From Serratia nevei (lineage in GTDB: Bacteria > Pseudomonadota > Gammaproteobacteria > Enterobacterales > Enterobacteriaceae), in assembly GCF_024160145.1 (NCBI RefSeq), contig NZ_JAMYWQ010000018.1, forward strand, positions 1 to 64,000: a stretch of DNA of 64,000 nucleotides, given 5' to 3'. The notes beneath the pieces are model-generated. The model did no database searches. It saw only the letters and a program-made list of their open reading frames with translations, and was not told where the DNA came from. Within the stretch, counting starts at the first letter, position 1, and the number at the start of each line of letters is the position of its first letter. Shown here piece by piece: positions 11,405-20,567 of this stretch. Position numbers and translations under genes: made by a program.

Positions 11405-12742
11405 TTACTGCTTCGCGTCCGGATGGTCCGGCACTTCGGCGCTGCCCATCTCCTGCTCGTCGCGGATCATCGAGCGGTCTTTACGCACGCTGGCCACGTC
11501 GGAGGCGCTCACCGGTTTGGCGCTGTTGCCCCAGCTGGTACGGATGAAGTTCACCACGTCCGCCACCTGCTGATCGTTCAGACGCCAGCCGAACGGCGGC
11601 ATGGTGATGTTGGACACCGCCCCCTGCACCGCCGGCGTAGTGTTGCCGGTCAGCACGATGTGGATCAGCGAGGTCGCGTCCTCGGTCTGCACCACCGGGT
11701 TGCCCTTCAGCGACGGGAAGGCGCGCTTGTAGCCCACGCCGTCGGTGCGGTGGCAGGCCGCGCAGTTATCGACATACAGCGCCGCGCCGGGCTTGCTGTC
11801 GTCACCGCGCCACAGATCCTTGGCCACGCTGTCTTCGATCGGAGTCGCCTGCTGCTTGTCGTCTTTCGGCGGCAGCGATTTCAGGTAGCGTGCGATGGCG
11901 GTCAGATCGTCGTCGCTCAGGTATTGCAGGCTGTGCTCCACCACGTCGCTCATGCCACCAAACACGATCGCCTTGTCGTTACGGCCGGTTTTCAGGAACT
12001 CGGTCAGCTCGGCTTCGCTCCAGCTGCCCAGACCATCCTTACGGTCGCTGCGCAGGCTGGAAGCCACCCAGCCGTCGATCGGCGCGTTGCTGCCGGACAG
12101 ATAGTCGTCACTTTCGCTGTTGCTCAGCGCTTTTTCCTGCATGGTGATGCTGCGCGGGGTATGGCATGCGCCGCAGTGGCCCAGGCCTTCCACCAGATAA
12201 CGGCCGCGCTCAATCACCGGATCGGCCTTGGCGTCGGCGACGAAGTCCGCCGGCGACGGCGCGAACATGCCGCGCCAGATGCTCAGCGGCCAGCGCATCG
12301 ACAGCGGCCACGGGATGTCGGAATCCTTGTTGGCCTGCTCCACCGGCTGCACGCCGTGCATGAAATAGGCGTACATGGCGCGCATGTCGTCCTCTTTCAC
12401 CAGCGCGAACGACGGGTACGGCATCGCCGGGTACAGGGTACTGCCGTTTTTGGCTACGCCCTTACGCACCGCGTTGTCGAAATCTTCGAAGCTGTAATCG
12501 CCGATGCCGGTTTTCTTGTCCGGCGTGATGTTGGTGGAGTAGATGGTGCCGATCGGCGTCTCCATCGCCAGACCGCCGGCGAAGGTTTTGCCACTCTTGC
12601 CGTCGGTGTGGCAGGCCACGCAGTCGCCGGCGCGCGCCAGGTATTCACCGCGCTTGATAAGCTCGCTGCTGACGGTGGCGTCCTGCGCCCAAACGGAAAA
12701 ACTCACTGCACTGAGAACCAGTGCCGGTACAAATGCTTTCAT
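11405..12742 (-). CDS. gluconate 2-dehydrogenase, triheme cytochrome c subunit
   Basis: 445 residues. A signal peptide (1-19, cleaved after VWA) directs it to the periplasm. Three heme-binding CxxCH sites are visible: CVACH (41-45), CGACH (about 193) and CAACH (about 330). It passes electrons from the flavoprotein to ubiquinone or the oxidase chain. It is the last gene of a three-gene operon with subunit 3 and the GMC flavoprotein, the set known from Erwinia (Pantoea) cypripedii. Substrate could also be 2-ketogluconate or another sugar or polyol. Confidence 0.88.
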   Translation of the reverse strand: MKAFVPALVLSAVSFSVWAQDATVSSELIKRGEYLARAGDCVACHTDGKSGKTFAGGLAMETPIGTIYSTNITPDKKTGIGDYSFEDFDNAVRKGVAKNGSTLYPAMPYPSFALVKEDDMRAMYAYFMHGVQPVEQANKDSDIPWPLSMRWPLSIWRGMFAPSPADFVADAKADPVIERGRYLVEGLGHCGACHTPRSITMQEKALSNSESDDYLSGSNAPIDGWVASSLRSDRKDGLGSWSEAELTEFLKTGRNDKAIVFGGMSDVVEHSLQYLSDDDLTAIARYLKSLPPKDDKQQATPIEDSVAKDLWRGDDSKPGAALYVDNCAACHRTDGVGYKRAFPSLKGNPVVQTEDATSLIHIVLTGNTTPAVQGAVSNITMPPFGWRLNDQQVADVVNFIRTSWGNSAKPVSASDVASVRKDRSMIRDEQEMGSAEVPDHPDAKQ

Positions 12743-12754
12743 CGTTCGCCGTCC

Positions 12755-14536
12755 TTATGCCTGCACCAATGGGCCTGGGTTTTTCAGATACTGCTCGCGA
12801 ATAGCGCGGGCAGACCAGTAAGCCAGCGCCGCCACGGTGCCGGTCGGGTTGTAGCCCAGCCCCTGCGGGAAGGCCGATGCGCCGATCGAAAACACGTTGT
12901 GCACGTCCCAGCTCTGCAGATAGCGGTTGACCGCGCTGGTCTTCGGATCTTCCCCCATCACCGCGCCGCCGTTCATGTGGGTGGTCTGGTAGCTGGTGGT
13001 ATCGAAGTGACTGTTGGCGTTTTTCGGACTACCGGCGATCAGTTTCGGGTTCATCGCCTTGGCGATCGGCGCCATCTTGTCGTACATGAACTGCGCCATC
13101 TTGATGTCGTTTTCCTGCCAGTCGAACGTCATGCGCAGCAGCGGCTGGCCAAACACGTTTTTGTAGTTGGGATCGAGATCCAGATAGTTGTTGCGGTACG
13201 ACTGGTGCGCGCCGTGGGCGTCCATCGAGACGTGGTGGGTATAGGCATCCGCCACCGCCGCTTTCCACTTGCTGCCCCAGGCCGGGGTGCCCGGCGGCGT
13301 CGGCAGGCCGGAGATCGGCTTGGTGCCCGCCTGGTTGACCCAGAACGGCGAACCGCCGACGAAGCCTTCTTTGGCATGGTCGAAGTTGTCGGCGTTGAAG
13401 TCGTCCACGCCCACGCCGTTGCCGCCGGCGCCGATGAACGGGTTGGTGAATACGTCTTTATCGAAGAACGCCTTGATGGTGGTCATGTTCTGGTAGGCGA
13501 AGTTGCGCCCGACCACACCTTCGCCGGTCACCGGATCGTAAGGCTTGCCGATGCCGGACAGCAGCATCAGGTGCACGTTATGGAACTGGAACGCGCCCAG
13601 GATCACCAGATCGGCCGGCTGTTCAATCTCGCGGCCCTGTGCATCGACGTAGTTCACGCCGGTGGCACGGGACTTGTCGTCGGTCAGGTTGACCTTCAGC
13701 ACGTTGGCGTTGGTGCGCAGCTCGAAGCGTTTTTCCATGCGCAGCGCCGGCAGAATGTTGACGTTCGGCGAAGCTTTGGAATACATGTAGCAGGCGTAGC
13801 CGCTGCAGAAACCGCAGAAGTTGCACGGGCCCATCTGCGCGCCGTACGGGTTGGTGTAAGAGTCCGAGGTGTTGGCGGACGGCAGGTTGTAAGGGTGATA
13901 ACCCACCTCCAGCGCCGCTTTCTCGAACAGCTGGGCGGAGTAGGTATTTTTCTGCGCCGGCAGCGGGAAGTCGCTGGAGCGATCCGCCGCAAAGCGGTTG
14001 CCGCCCTTCTGCGCCACTTTCTGCCCTTTGATGGTCCAGGCGGTGCCGGAGGTGCCGAACACTTTCTCCGCTTTGTCGAAGAACGGTTCCAGCTCGTCGT
14101 AGGTCACGCCGAAGTCTTGGATGGTCATGTCCTTCGGAATGAAGTTTTTGCCGTAGCGCTCTTCATAGTGGCTGCGCATGCGCAGTTCGATCGGATCGAC
14201 GCGGAAATGCACGCCCGACCAGTGCAGGCCGGCGCCGCCGACGCCGGTGCCCGGCAGGAACGCCGCCAGCTGGCGGTAAGGCACCGCGGTCTGGCTGCTG
14301 TTATGGCGAATGGTGACGGTGCTTTTCGACAGATCCTGGAACAGCTTGCGGCGGATGTTATAGGTCAGCTCGTCGATCACCTGCGGATAAGACCCGTCCG
14401 GATAGGTGTCGCGCATCGGGCCGCGCTCCAGCGCCACCACGTTGAGGCCGGCCTCGGTCAGCTCTTTGGCCATGATCGCGCCCACCCAGCCGAAGCCGAC
14501 GATCACCGCATCTACTTTTTTCATTACCGTTGCCAT
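12755..14536 (-). CDS. gluconate 2-dehydrogenase, FAD (GMC) catalytic subunit
   Basis: 593-residue flavoprotein of the GMC oxidoreductase family. The FAD-binding motif GFGWVG is at 14-19, and the C-terminal GMC block with the active-site His region (HMNGGAVMGEDP, then VFSIGASAFP) is present. A Cys-rich stretch CNFCGFCSGYAC near 235 probably holds the iron-sulfur cluster reported in related FAD glucose dehydrogenases. It has no signal peptide of its own and should be exported with subunit 3. The subunit 3 stop codon lies 2 bases upstream. Confidence 0.88.
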   Translation of the reverse strand: MATVMKKVDAVIVGFGWVGAIMAKELTEAGLNVVALERGPMRDTYPDGSYPQVIDELTYNIRRKLFQDLSKSTVTIRHNSSQTAVPYRQLAAFLPGTGVGGAGLHWSGVHFRVDPIELRMRSHYEERYGKNFIPKDMTIQDFGVTYDELEPFFDKAEKVFGTSGTAWTIKGQKVAQKGGNRFAADRSSDFPLPAQKNTYSAQLFEKAALEVGYHPYNLPSANTSDSYTNPYGAQMGPCNFCGFCSGYACYMYSKASPNVNILPALRMEKRFELRTNANVLKVNLTDDKSRATGVNYVDAQGREIEQPADLVILGAFQFHNVHLMLLSGIGKPYDPVTGEGVVGRNFAYQNMTTIKAFFDKDVFTNPFIGAGGNGVGVDDFNADNFDHAKEGFVGGSPFWVNQAGTKPISGLPTPPGTPAWGSKWKAAVADAYTHHVSMDAHGAHQSYRNNYLDLDPNYKNVFGQPLLRMTFDWQENDIKMAQFMYDKMAPIAKAMNPKLIAGSPKNANSHFDTTSYQTTHMNGGAVMGEDPKTSAVNRYLQSWDVHNVFSIGASAFPQGLGYNPTGTVAALAYWSARAIREQYLKNPGPLVQA

Positions 14537-14538
14537 GA

Positions 14539-15264
14539 TTAGCCCCTCTCCCCACGAATCGAGACCGGTGGGAAGGGATAACGCTCCCCTCGCTCAACCC
14601 AGTCCATAAAATCGGCGCGCGCGCCCGGAAAATTAATCAGCTTCCAGCCGACCATGTCTTTGTTGCCGCCATGGATAGGATCGCTGAAGAAACCTTCGCG
14701 GGTGTTTTGCAACAGATAGGAGAAGAACAGTTTCGACGGCAGCTGCTGGAACTCCGCCTCGCCGGACTCAAACTTTTGCAGCATGGCGTCTTGCTGCGCA
14801 CCATCCAGTTCGGCGAAAGGCTTGCCGGCGGTTTTCTTGCTGTAGGCGTCGGCGTCACTGATGCCGAGGTTGTAGATTTGCTTGGGCACCAAGGGCAACT
14901 GATAGCCCATCTCCTTCGGCACGTCGGGGTTGAACGGCCCCTGCATGTACCAGATGGAACCGGTAGCGTACGGGGTATTCATCTGGCGATCGATAAACTC
15001 CGGCACGCCGGCTTCCAGTGCGCCGGGGCCGCGCTCGTCGGCCGGGATCAGGCGCGCAACGGCGGCCTTGATGAAGGCCCACTCTTCCGGGGTAAAGAAG
15101 GTCGGTTGGTAATCGTTCTGCGTTGAGGTGTTCGAGGCCGCGACCGCCGGTGTCGGTGCCGTCAGCGCGCCAACGCCGCTGCCACCAATTACCGCCGCAG
15201 GAATTAAGGTCATCGATTTCAACAAGAAATCGCGCCGCGAATTGTTGGTTTTATGGTTCGACAT
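14539..15264 (-). CDS. gluconate 2-dehydrogenase subunit 3 (Tat-exported)
   Basis: 241 residues with a twin-arginine signal peptide ([12 protein letters not shown], then a hydrophobic stretch ending in AVAA). Members of the gluconate 2-dehydrogenase subunit 3 family carry the flavoprotein through the Tat system and support its maturation. First gene of the operon. Start [13 protein letters not shown] is preferred over an in-frame codon 14 residues upstream. Confidence 0.87.
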   Translation of the reverse strand: MSNHKTNNSRRDFLLKSMTLIPAAVIGGSGVGALTAPTPAVAASNTSTQNDYQPTFFTPEEWAFIKAAVARLIPADERGPGALEAGVPEFIDRQMNTPYATGSIWYMQGPFNPDVPKEMGYQLPLVPKQIYNLGISDADAYSKKTAGKPFAELDGAQQDAMLQKFESGEAEFQQLPSKLFFSYLLQNTREGFFSDPIHGGNKDMVGWKLINFPGARADFMDWVERGERYPFPPVSIRGERG

Positions 15265-15573
15265 GTCACATTCCATCCAAAGATAGTCACAACTATTTAA
15301 CCGCAACCTTGCGATCGATACGGGTTTTTAAAATAATTTGTTACTTATTTGTATGTTTATTGAAGGTCACAATGCGTGCAAAAGCAAAAATGTTACCGGT
15401 AACCTCTTGAATGAACGTAAAGATTTATCTGCTAACGTAAATTTAACTTTTTGTGCGGTTTTTCCGATAAGCAGCGAGGAAATAACGAAAAATGAGAAGT
15501 AGGTCGCGTGCTGAAACGGCGCCGGAAACAAAATCGGCCGCGTTCAGCGGCCGATTTGAAGAAGGATGGGAGG
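15265..15573. other. intergenic region, gluconate dehydrogenase promoter side
   Basis: About 300 bases between the subunit 3 gene and the end of the transglycosylase gene, both on the minus strand. The part next to subunit 3 (15300-15460) is AT-rich and should hold the operon promoter. The far part holds the transglycosylase terminator (15530-15558). No gene is seen here. Confidence 0.5.
15530..15558 (-). terminator. terminator after the lytic transglycosylase
   Basis: AAATCGGCCGC, a five-base loop and GCGGCCGATTT form an eleven-base perfect stem. On the minus strand it is followed by TGTTT. Confidence 0.8.
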
Positions 15574-16239
15574 CTACGGCGACATCGCCTGATAAGCGGT
15601 GGTCACCTTCCACAAATAGCGCGGCGCCTGCGGTGCCGGGTGCTTTTTCTGGATGTGCTGATAAAACTCATCCGGGCTCATCTGATTGATGCGATTGACC
15701 GCCACGCGCTTGTCCGAGGAGAAGGTGCGCAACATGGCGCCCGCCCCGTTCACGTACGAAACGATGGTGGCATAACGCAAAGTCTGTGGGTTGTTGATCC
15801 CGGCTAGCTGCTGGCTTTGAAGAATATTGATATAGGCCGTTCCCAGATCAATATTGACCGCCGGATCCTTCAGCTCTCGCGAGCTGGGTTGCCCGCTTCG
15901 TCCTTTCATGCGATAGGCGTCGCGGCCGGCGGTAGAAGCCTTAAGCTGCATCAATCCCACTGCGTTCGAGGTGCTGACCACGTTCGGGTTAAACCCGGAC
16001 TCCACCTGAATAATCGCTTTAATCAGCGTTTCATCGACGCCATAGTTGCTGGCGGCCTGACGAATGTAATCGTTATAAACAACCGGCGTGCCTGTGCGGT
16101 TTACCGGTGCCTGCGGAGGGGGTTTTAACCAACCGCCGCGCGTTGTGCCACTGCCTGAAATATTGCTTGCCGTTTGCGGGTCTTTGGCGCACCCCGACAA
16201 AAGTAAAATTGCCGTAAGGCAACCTATTTTTGTTTTCAC
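15574..16239 (-). CDS. emtA: EmtA-like membrane-bound lytic murein transglycosylase
   Basis: Lipoprotein of about 221 residues. The lipobox LLLSGC follows a short basic N-terminus, so it is lipid-anchored, probably in the outer membrane. The Slt-type catalytic domain shows the Glu in IIQVESGFNP, then GLMQLKASTAGRDAYR and the AYINIL and YVNGAG blocks. It cleaves peptidoglycan to 1,6-anhydro-muropeptides. The start is taken as GTG at 16239, twelve bases after AAAGGAG; an ATG at 16281 would add 14 residues before the signal. E. coli EmtA is 203 residues. Confidence 0.82.
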   Translation of the reverse strand: MKTKIGCLTAILLLSGCAKDPQTASNISGSGTTRGGWLKPPPQAPVNRTGTPVVYNDYIRQAASNYGVDETLIKAIIQVESGFNPNVVSTSNAVGLMQLKASTAGRDAYRMKGRSGQPSSRELKDPAVNIDLGTAYINILQSQQLAGINNPQTLRYATIVSYVNGAGAMLRTFSSDKRVAVNRINQMSPDEFYQHIQKKHPAPQAPRYLWKVTTAYQAMSP

Positions 16240-16348
16240 AGAATCCCTCACTCCTTTCAATGAGTTGCGTAGCATATACAACTTGTAAGGACACCTGCAG
16301 TAATTTTTTGGACTAATCTCAAGCTATCCATATACCAAGAGGTGATTT

Positions 16349-16648
16349 ATGAGTCAATCTGCAACAAGCTGCTTTGTGGTGACTTTTCGCTATCGGGAAG
16401 AGGGATTGACCGACCTGGCGAAGCTGACCGGGCAATTGACGCGGGAGGGTTTTGTCACGTCGGTGACAGACGAGAATGGCGTTCACCACGAACTCGGCAG
16501 CAACAGTTTTGCGTTTATAACCGTTCTGGATCAAGAGGATGTACAGCGGCTGGCGCAGGGGTTCGGGCAACTGGCCTTGGGAAAACAGCCGGAGGTGGCG
16601 ATATGCAGCTGTAAGGACTACCTTCAGCGGTTACATACTGATACATAA
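16349..16648 (+). CDS. GhoS-like protein (type V antitoxin family), orphan
   Basis: 99 residues with the pattern of E. coli GhoS, the endoribonuclease antitoxin that degrades ghoT mRNA: VV(T/S)F.Y near the start, then F..SV.DE.G....L..NSFA and a C-terminal (K/D)DY.(Q/R)(R/Q). The fold is ferredoxin-like (Cas2-like). No ghoT-like two-span toxin gene follows; the next gene is sitA, after a gap with no reading frame. RBS AAGAGGTG precedes the start. It may act on another mRNA or be a relic. Confidence 0.6.
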   Translation: MSQSATSCFVVTFRYREEGLTDLAKLTGQLTREGFVTSVTDENGVHHELGSNSFAFITVLDQEDVQRLAQGFGQLALGKQPEVAICSCKDYLQRLHTDT

Positions 16649-16739
16649 AATGCTATAACTCTCCGAACGGTATTATTTTTTTCAGTTGGAGAGATACCCC
16701 GCCGGCGATGGGCAGGTGACGCTTGACTTTGCTTCAATT

Positions 16740-16758
16740 GATATTGATAATCATTTTC
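16740..16758 (+). promoter_or_regulatory. Fur box upstream of sitA
   Basis: GATATTGATAATCATTTTC matches the 19-base Fur consensus GATAATGATAATCATTATC at 17 positions. It lies 22 bases before the sitA start codon, so iron-dependent repression of sitABCD is expected. Confidence 0.88.
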
Positions 16759-16780
16759 ATTTGAGCCAGGAGACGTCATC

Positions 16781-17725
16781 ATGTCATTGATAAATTGCGT
16801 TTTTCATCGCAGTCGCCTTCCCCGCGCTGCCGCATTGCTACGCCCCTTCACCCTCTTTTGTTTGCTGCTCGGCACCGCCTTGGCCAGCCCACACGCGCTG
16901 GCGGAAAAGAAGCTGCGCGTGGTGACCACCTTTACCATCATTCAGGACATCGCCCAGAACGTGGCGGGTGACGCCGCCGTGGTGGAATCCATCACCAAAC
17001 CGGGCGCCGAGATCCACGACTACCAGCCCACCCCGCGCGATATCGTCAAGGCGCAGCACGCCGACCTGATCCTGTGGAACGGTATGAATCTGGAACGCTG
17101 GTTCCAGCGTTTCTTCGAGAACATCAAGCAGGTGCCGGCGGCGGTTGTGACCGAAGGCATCACCCCACTGCCGATCCGCGAAGGGCCGTACAACGGCAAC
17201 CCGAACCCGCATGCCTGGATGTCGCCAAGCAACGCGCTGGTCTACATCGAGAACATCCGCAAGGCGCTGGTGGAACACGATCCGGCCAACGCAGAAACCT
17301 ACAACCGCAACGCCAAGGCCTACGCAGAGAAGATCGGCGCGCTGGACGCCCCGCTGCGCGAACGCCTGGCGCGTATCCCGGCCGCACAACGTTGGCTGGT
17401 GACCAGCGAAGGCGCCTTCAGCTACCTGGCGCAGGACTACCAGCTGAAAGAAGTTTATCTGTGGCCGATCAACGCCGATGAGCAAGGCTCGCCGCAGCAG
17501 GTGCGCCGGGTAATCGACGCGGTGCGCGCCCACCACATTCCGGTGGTGTTCAGCGAGAGCACCATTTCCGATAAGCCGGCCAAGCAGGTGGCGAAAGAGA
17601 CCGGCGCCAAATACGGCGGCGTGCTGTACGTGGATTCGCTGTCCACCCGCGATGGCCCGGTGCCGACCTATATCGACCTGCTCAACACCACCGTGCAAAC
17701 CATCGCCAAAGGATTCGATCAATGA
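16781..17725 (+). CDS. sitA: Mn/Fe ABC transporter, periplasmic binding protein
   Basis: 314-residue cluster A-I (TroA/SitA) binding protein with a signal peptide of about 42 residues ending in HALA. Metal ligands expected for the family are visible: His79 (EIHDYQ), His in PNPHAW (about 143), Glu in FSES and Asp in VDSLS. It captures Mn(II) and possibly Fe(II) in the periplasm. First of four coupled genes under a Fur box; the same system is called YfeABCD in Yersinia. Confidence 0.93.
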   Translation: MSLINCVFHRSRLPRAAALLRPFTLFCLLLGTALASPHALAEKKLRVVTTFTIIQDIAQNVAGDAAVVESITKPGAEIHDYQPTPRDIVKAQHADLILWNGMNLERWFQRFFENIKQVPAAVVTEGITPLPIREGPYNGNPNPHAWMSPSNALVYIENIRKALVEHDPANAETYNRNAKAYAEKIGALDAPLRERLARIPAAQRWLVTSEGAFSYLAQDYQLKEVYLWPINADEQGSPQQVRRVIDAVRAHHIPVVFSESTISDKPAKQVAKETGAKYGGVLYVDSLSTRDGPVPTYIDLLNTTVQTIAKGFDQ

Positions 17726-18612
17726 CCCATGAACCCTTTGTCCGCCCTGAATTGAACGTGGACGATGTCACCGTAACCTACAACAACGGGCACACCGCCA
17801 TTCACAACGCCAGCTTTACCCTGAGCGGCGGTTCGATCTGCGCGCTGGTCGGCGTCAACGGCAGCGGCAAATCGACGCTGTTCAAAAGCATCATGGGCCT
17901 GGTCAGGCCCACTGCCGGCCAGGTGTCGCTGAGCGACAAACCGGTGGCGGACGCGCTGAAAAAGAACCTGATCGCCTACGTGCCGCAGACCGAAGACGTC
18001 GACTGGAACTTCCCGGTGCTGGTGGAAGACGTGGTGATGATGGGCCGTTACGGCAAGATGAACTTCCTGCGCATTCCCTCGCGCGAGGATCGGCTGCGGG
18101 TCGACAAGGCGCTGGAGCGCGTCGGCCTGAGCGATTTGCGCGGCCGCCAGATCGGCGAGCTGTCCGGCGGCCAGAAGAAGCGCGTGTTTCTGGCGCGCGC
18201 CCTGGCGCAACAGGGCACGGTGCTGCTGCTGGACGAACCCTTCACCGGCGTGGACGTAAAAACCGAGAACGCCATTATCGAGCTGCTGCGCGCGCTGCGC
18301 GACGAGGGGCACCTGATCCTGGTCTCCACGCATAACCTCGGCAGCGTGCCGGAGTTCTGCGATCGGGTGATCCTCATCAACCGCACGGTATTGGCTGCCG
18401 GCCCGACCGAAACCACCTTCACCCAAAGCAATCTGGAGCTGGCGTTCGGCGGCGTGCTGCGCCATATCAACCTCTCCGGCCCGGACCTGCACGACGACAA
18501 CGATCCGCGCACCGTCACGGTGTTGACCGACGATGAACGCCCTGCGGTGTTCTACGGCCACACCAAGAGCGATCCGCCGACCAACAGCCAGAGCAGGGAG
18601 AAACAATCCTGA
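17722..18612 (+). CDS. sitB: Mn/Fe ABC transporter, ATP-binding protein
   Basis: 296-residue ATPase. Walker [10 protein letters not shown] (44-52), signature LSGGQKKR (about 154) and Walker B VLLLDEP (about 174) are present. It overlaps the sitA stop codon by four bases and the sitC start by one. It powers SitCD. Confidence 0.95.
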   Translation: MTHEPFVRPELNVDDVTVTYNNGHTAIHNASFTLSGGSICALVGVNGSGKSTLFKSIMGLVRPTAGQVSLSDKPVADALKKNLIAYVPQTEDVDWNFPVLVEDVVMMGRYGKMNFLRIPSREDRLRVDKALERVGLSDLRGRQIGELSGGQKKRVFLARALAQQGTVLLLDEPFTGVDVKTENAIIELLRALRDEGHLILVSTHNLGSVPEFCDRVILINRTVLAAGPTETTFTQSNLELAFGGVLRHINLSGPDLHDDNDPRTVTVLTDDERPAVFYGHTKSDPPTNSQSREKQS

Positions 18613-19472
18613 TGCTGGAGCTTCTGCTGCAACCTTTCAGTTACAACTACATGGTGAAGGCCATCTGGGTCAGCGCCATCGTCGGCGCCGCCTGCGCGTT
18701 CCTCTCCGCCTACCTGATGTTGAAAGGGTGGTCGCTGATGGGCGATGCGCTGTCGCACTCGGTGGTGCCCGGCGTAGCCGGCGCCTATGCCCTCGGCCTG
18801 CCCTACGCCGCCGGCGCCTTCTTCACCGGCATGCTGGCGGCGCTGGCGATGACGCTGGTGCGCCACATCACCCGGCTGCGCGAAGACGCCATCATCGGCT
18901 TTATCTTCTCCACCTTCTTCGCCGTCGGCCTGCTGATCGTGTCGCTCAACCCCACCTCGGTCAACGTGCAGTCGATCATCTTCGGCAATATTCTCGGCAT
19001 CGCCGACGAAGACGTACTGCAGGTGGAGATTATCATCGGCGTTTCGCTGCTGATCCTGTGCCTGGTGTGGAAAGACCTGCTGGCGGTGTTCTTCGACGAA
19101 AGCCACGCGGTGTCGATCGGCCTGTCGCCGCTAAAGCTGAAGATCCTGTTCTTCACCCTGCTCAGCGCCTGCACCGTCGCCGCGCTGCAAACCGTCGGCG
19201 CCATTCTGGTGATCGCCATGGTGATCACGCCGGGCGCCACCGCCTACCTGCTAACCGACCGCTTCAGCCGGCTGGTGATCATCGCCATCATCATCGGCGC
19301 GCTGACCAGCGGCATCGGCGCCTACCTGAGCTTCTTCCTCGACGGCGCCACCGGGGGCGTGATCGTCACCCTGCAAACGCTGGTGTTCCTGGCGGCATTC
19401 TTCTTCGCGCCGAAACACGGCCTGCTGGCGTCCCGGCGCCGCGTGGCGCATTCGCAAACCGGAGGCCGCTGA
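18612..19472 (+). CDS. sitC: Mn/Fe ABC transporter, permease
   Basis: 286-residue ABC-3 family permease with about eight spans and the conserved LMLKGWSLMGDALSHSVVPG block. It starts inside the sitB stop codon and ends overlapping the sitD start by one base, so the genes are translationally coupled. Confidence 0.95.
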   Translation: MLELLLQPFSYNYMVKAIWVSAIVGAACAFLSAYLMLKGWSLMGDALSHSVVPGVAGAYALGLPYAAGAFFTGMLAALAMTLVRHITRLREDAIIGFIFSTFFAVGLLIVSLNPTSVNVQSIIFGNILGIADEDVLQVEIIIGVSLLILCLVWKDLLAVFFDESHAVSIGLSPLKLKILFFTLLSACTVAALQTVGAILVIAMVITPGATAYLLTDRFSRLVIIAIIIGALTSGIGAYLSFFLDGATGGVIVTLQTLVFLAAFFFAPKHGLLASRRRVAHSQTGGR

Positions 19473-20326
19473 TGGACACCCTGTATCAACTGCTCAGCGA
19501 ACCTTTCGCCTACCCGTTCATGCAGCGGGCGATCGTCGCTGCCATCGTCACCGGCGTGGTGTGCGCCGTGCTCTCCTGCTATCTGGTGCTCAAAGGCTGG
19601 TCGCTGATGGGCGACGCCATCTCGCACGCGGTGCTGCCCGGCATCGTGGTAGCTTTCGTGGTCGGCATCCCGCTGGCGATCGGCGCGTTCCTCTCCGGCA
19701 TCTTCTGCGCGGTGGCCACCGGCTACCTGAAAGAGAACAGCCGGGTGAAAGAAGACACGGTGATGGGCATCGTCTTCTCCGGCATGTTCGCCTTCGGCCT
19801 GGTGTTGTTCTCGCGCATCGACACCGACCAGCACCTGAGCCACATTCTGTTCGGCAACATGCTGGGCATTACCGACGGCGAGCTGAAGCAAACCCTGCTG
19901 ATCGCCGGCATCACCCTGGCGGTGGTGCTGCTCAAGCGCAAAGACTTCATGCTGTACTGCTTCGATCCGCACCATGCGCGGGTGATTGGCCTGCCGGTCA
20001 AGCTGCTGCACTACGGGTTGCTGTGCCTGCTGGCGATGACCATCGTCGCCTCGCTGCAGGCCGTGGGGGTGATTTTGGTGATCGCCATGCTGATCGCCCC
20101 CGGCATCATCGCCTTTATGCTGTGCCGCCGCTTCGATCGCATGCTGATGGTGGCGACGGTGGTGTCGGTGTTCTCCTGCGTGCTCGGCACCCTGATCAGC
20201 TTCCACATCGACGGCGCCACCGGGCCCTGCATCGTCATCGTTCAGGCCGTGCTGTTCGTTATCGCCTTGTTGTACAGCAAGCTGCGCCCATTACAGCGTA
20301 ACCCAACCGCCCTCACCGGCGGTTAA
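19472..20326 (+). CDS. sitD: Mn/Fe ABC transporter, second permease
   Basis: 284-residue ABC-3 permease, paralogous to SitC (it has the matching LVLKGWSLMGDAISHAVLPG block). Start chosen at ATG 19472 (MDTLYQLLSEPF), overlapping the sitC TGA; the frame stays open far upstream but that part is antisense-like noise in sitBC. SitC and SitD form the heterodimeric channel. Confidence 0.95.
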   Translation: MDTLYQLLSEPFAYPFMQRAIVAAIVTGVVCAVLSCYLVLKGWSLMGDAISHAVLPGIVVAFVVGIPLAIGAFLSGIFCAVATGYLKENSRVKEDTVMGIVFSGMFAFGLVLFSRIDTDQHLSHILFGNMLGITDGELKQTLLIAGITLAVVLLKRKDFMLYCFDPHHARVIGLPVKLLHYGLLCLLAMTIVASLQAVGVILVIAMLIAPGIIAFMLCRRFDRMLMVATVVSVFSCVLGTLISFHIDGATGPCIVIVQAVLFVIALLYSKLRPLQRNPTALTGG

Positions 20327-20334
20327 TTCCCCCC

Positions 20335-20366
20335 TGATGCGGCGATGCTCTCTGCTCGCCGCATCG
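20335..20366 (+). terminator. hairpin after sitD
   Basis: GATGCGGCGA and TCGCCGCATC form a ten-base perfect stem eight bases after sitD. The T-tract is poor (GTATTCCCCC), so termination efficiency is uncertain. Confidence 0.5.
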
Positions 20367-20567
20367 TATTCCCCCTGTTCATTGCGCCATTGTCATCAAG
20401 TTGCAACCGGTATTGCGCTTAAATTAATCAATAGGGTATATACTTTGAGCTGGCGAGGCGCTGAAAAAATCGCCGCCTTTGACGCCGGCTGTGCGCCGCG
20501 TCGTGTTTTCACCACGGGAAAGACGCTAACCTAATGAATTATCAGGCAGCACAGAGGGGGAAATACC

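Noticed and set aside
11423-14542. Very long open frame on the plus strand opposite the gluconate dehydrogenase genes
   Set aside because: Arg/His/Ala-rich translation typical of the antisense of GC-rich codons; both genes on the other strand have clear families and motifs.
18533-19471. Upstream extension of the sitD frame through sitB and sitC
   Set aside because: Reads out of frame through two well-supported genes with Arg/Pro-rich nonsense; the ATG at 19472 overlaps the sitC stop codon and gives the family length.
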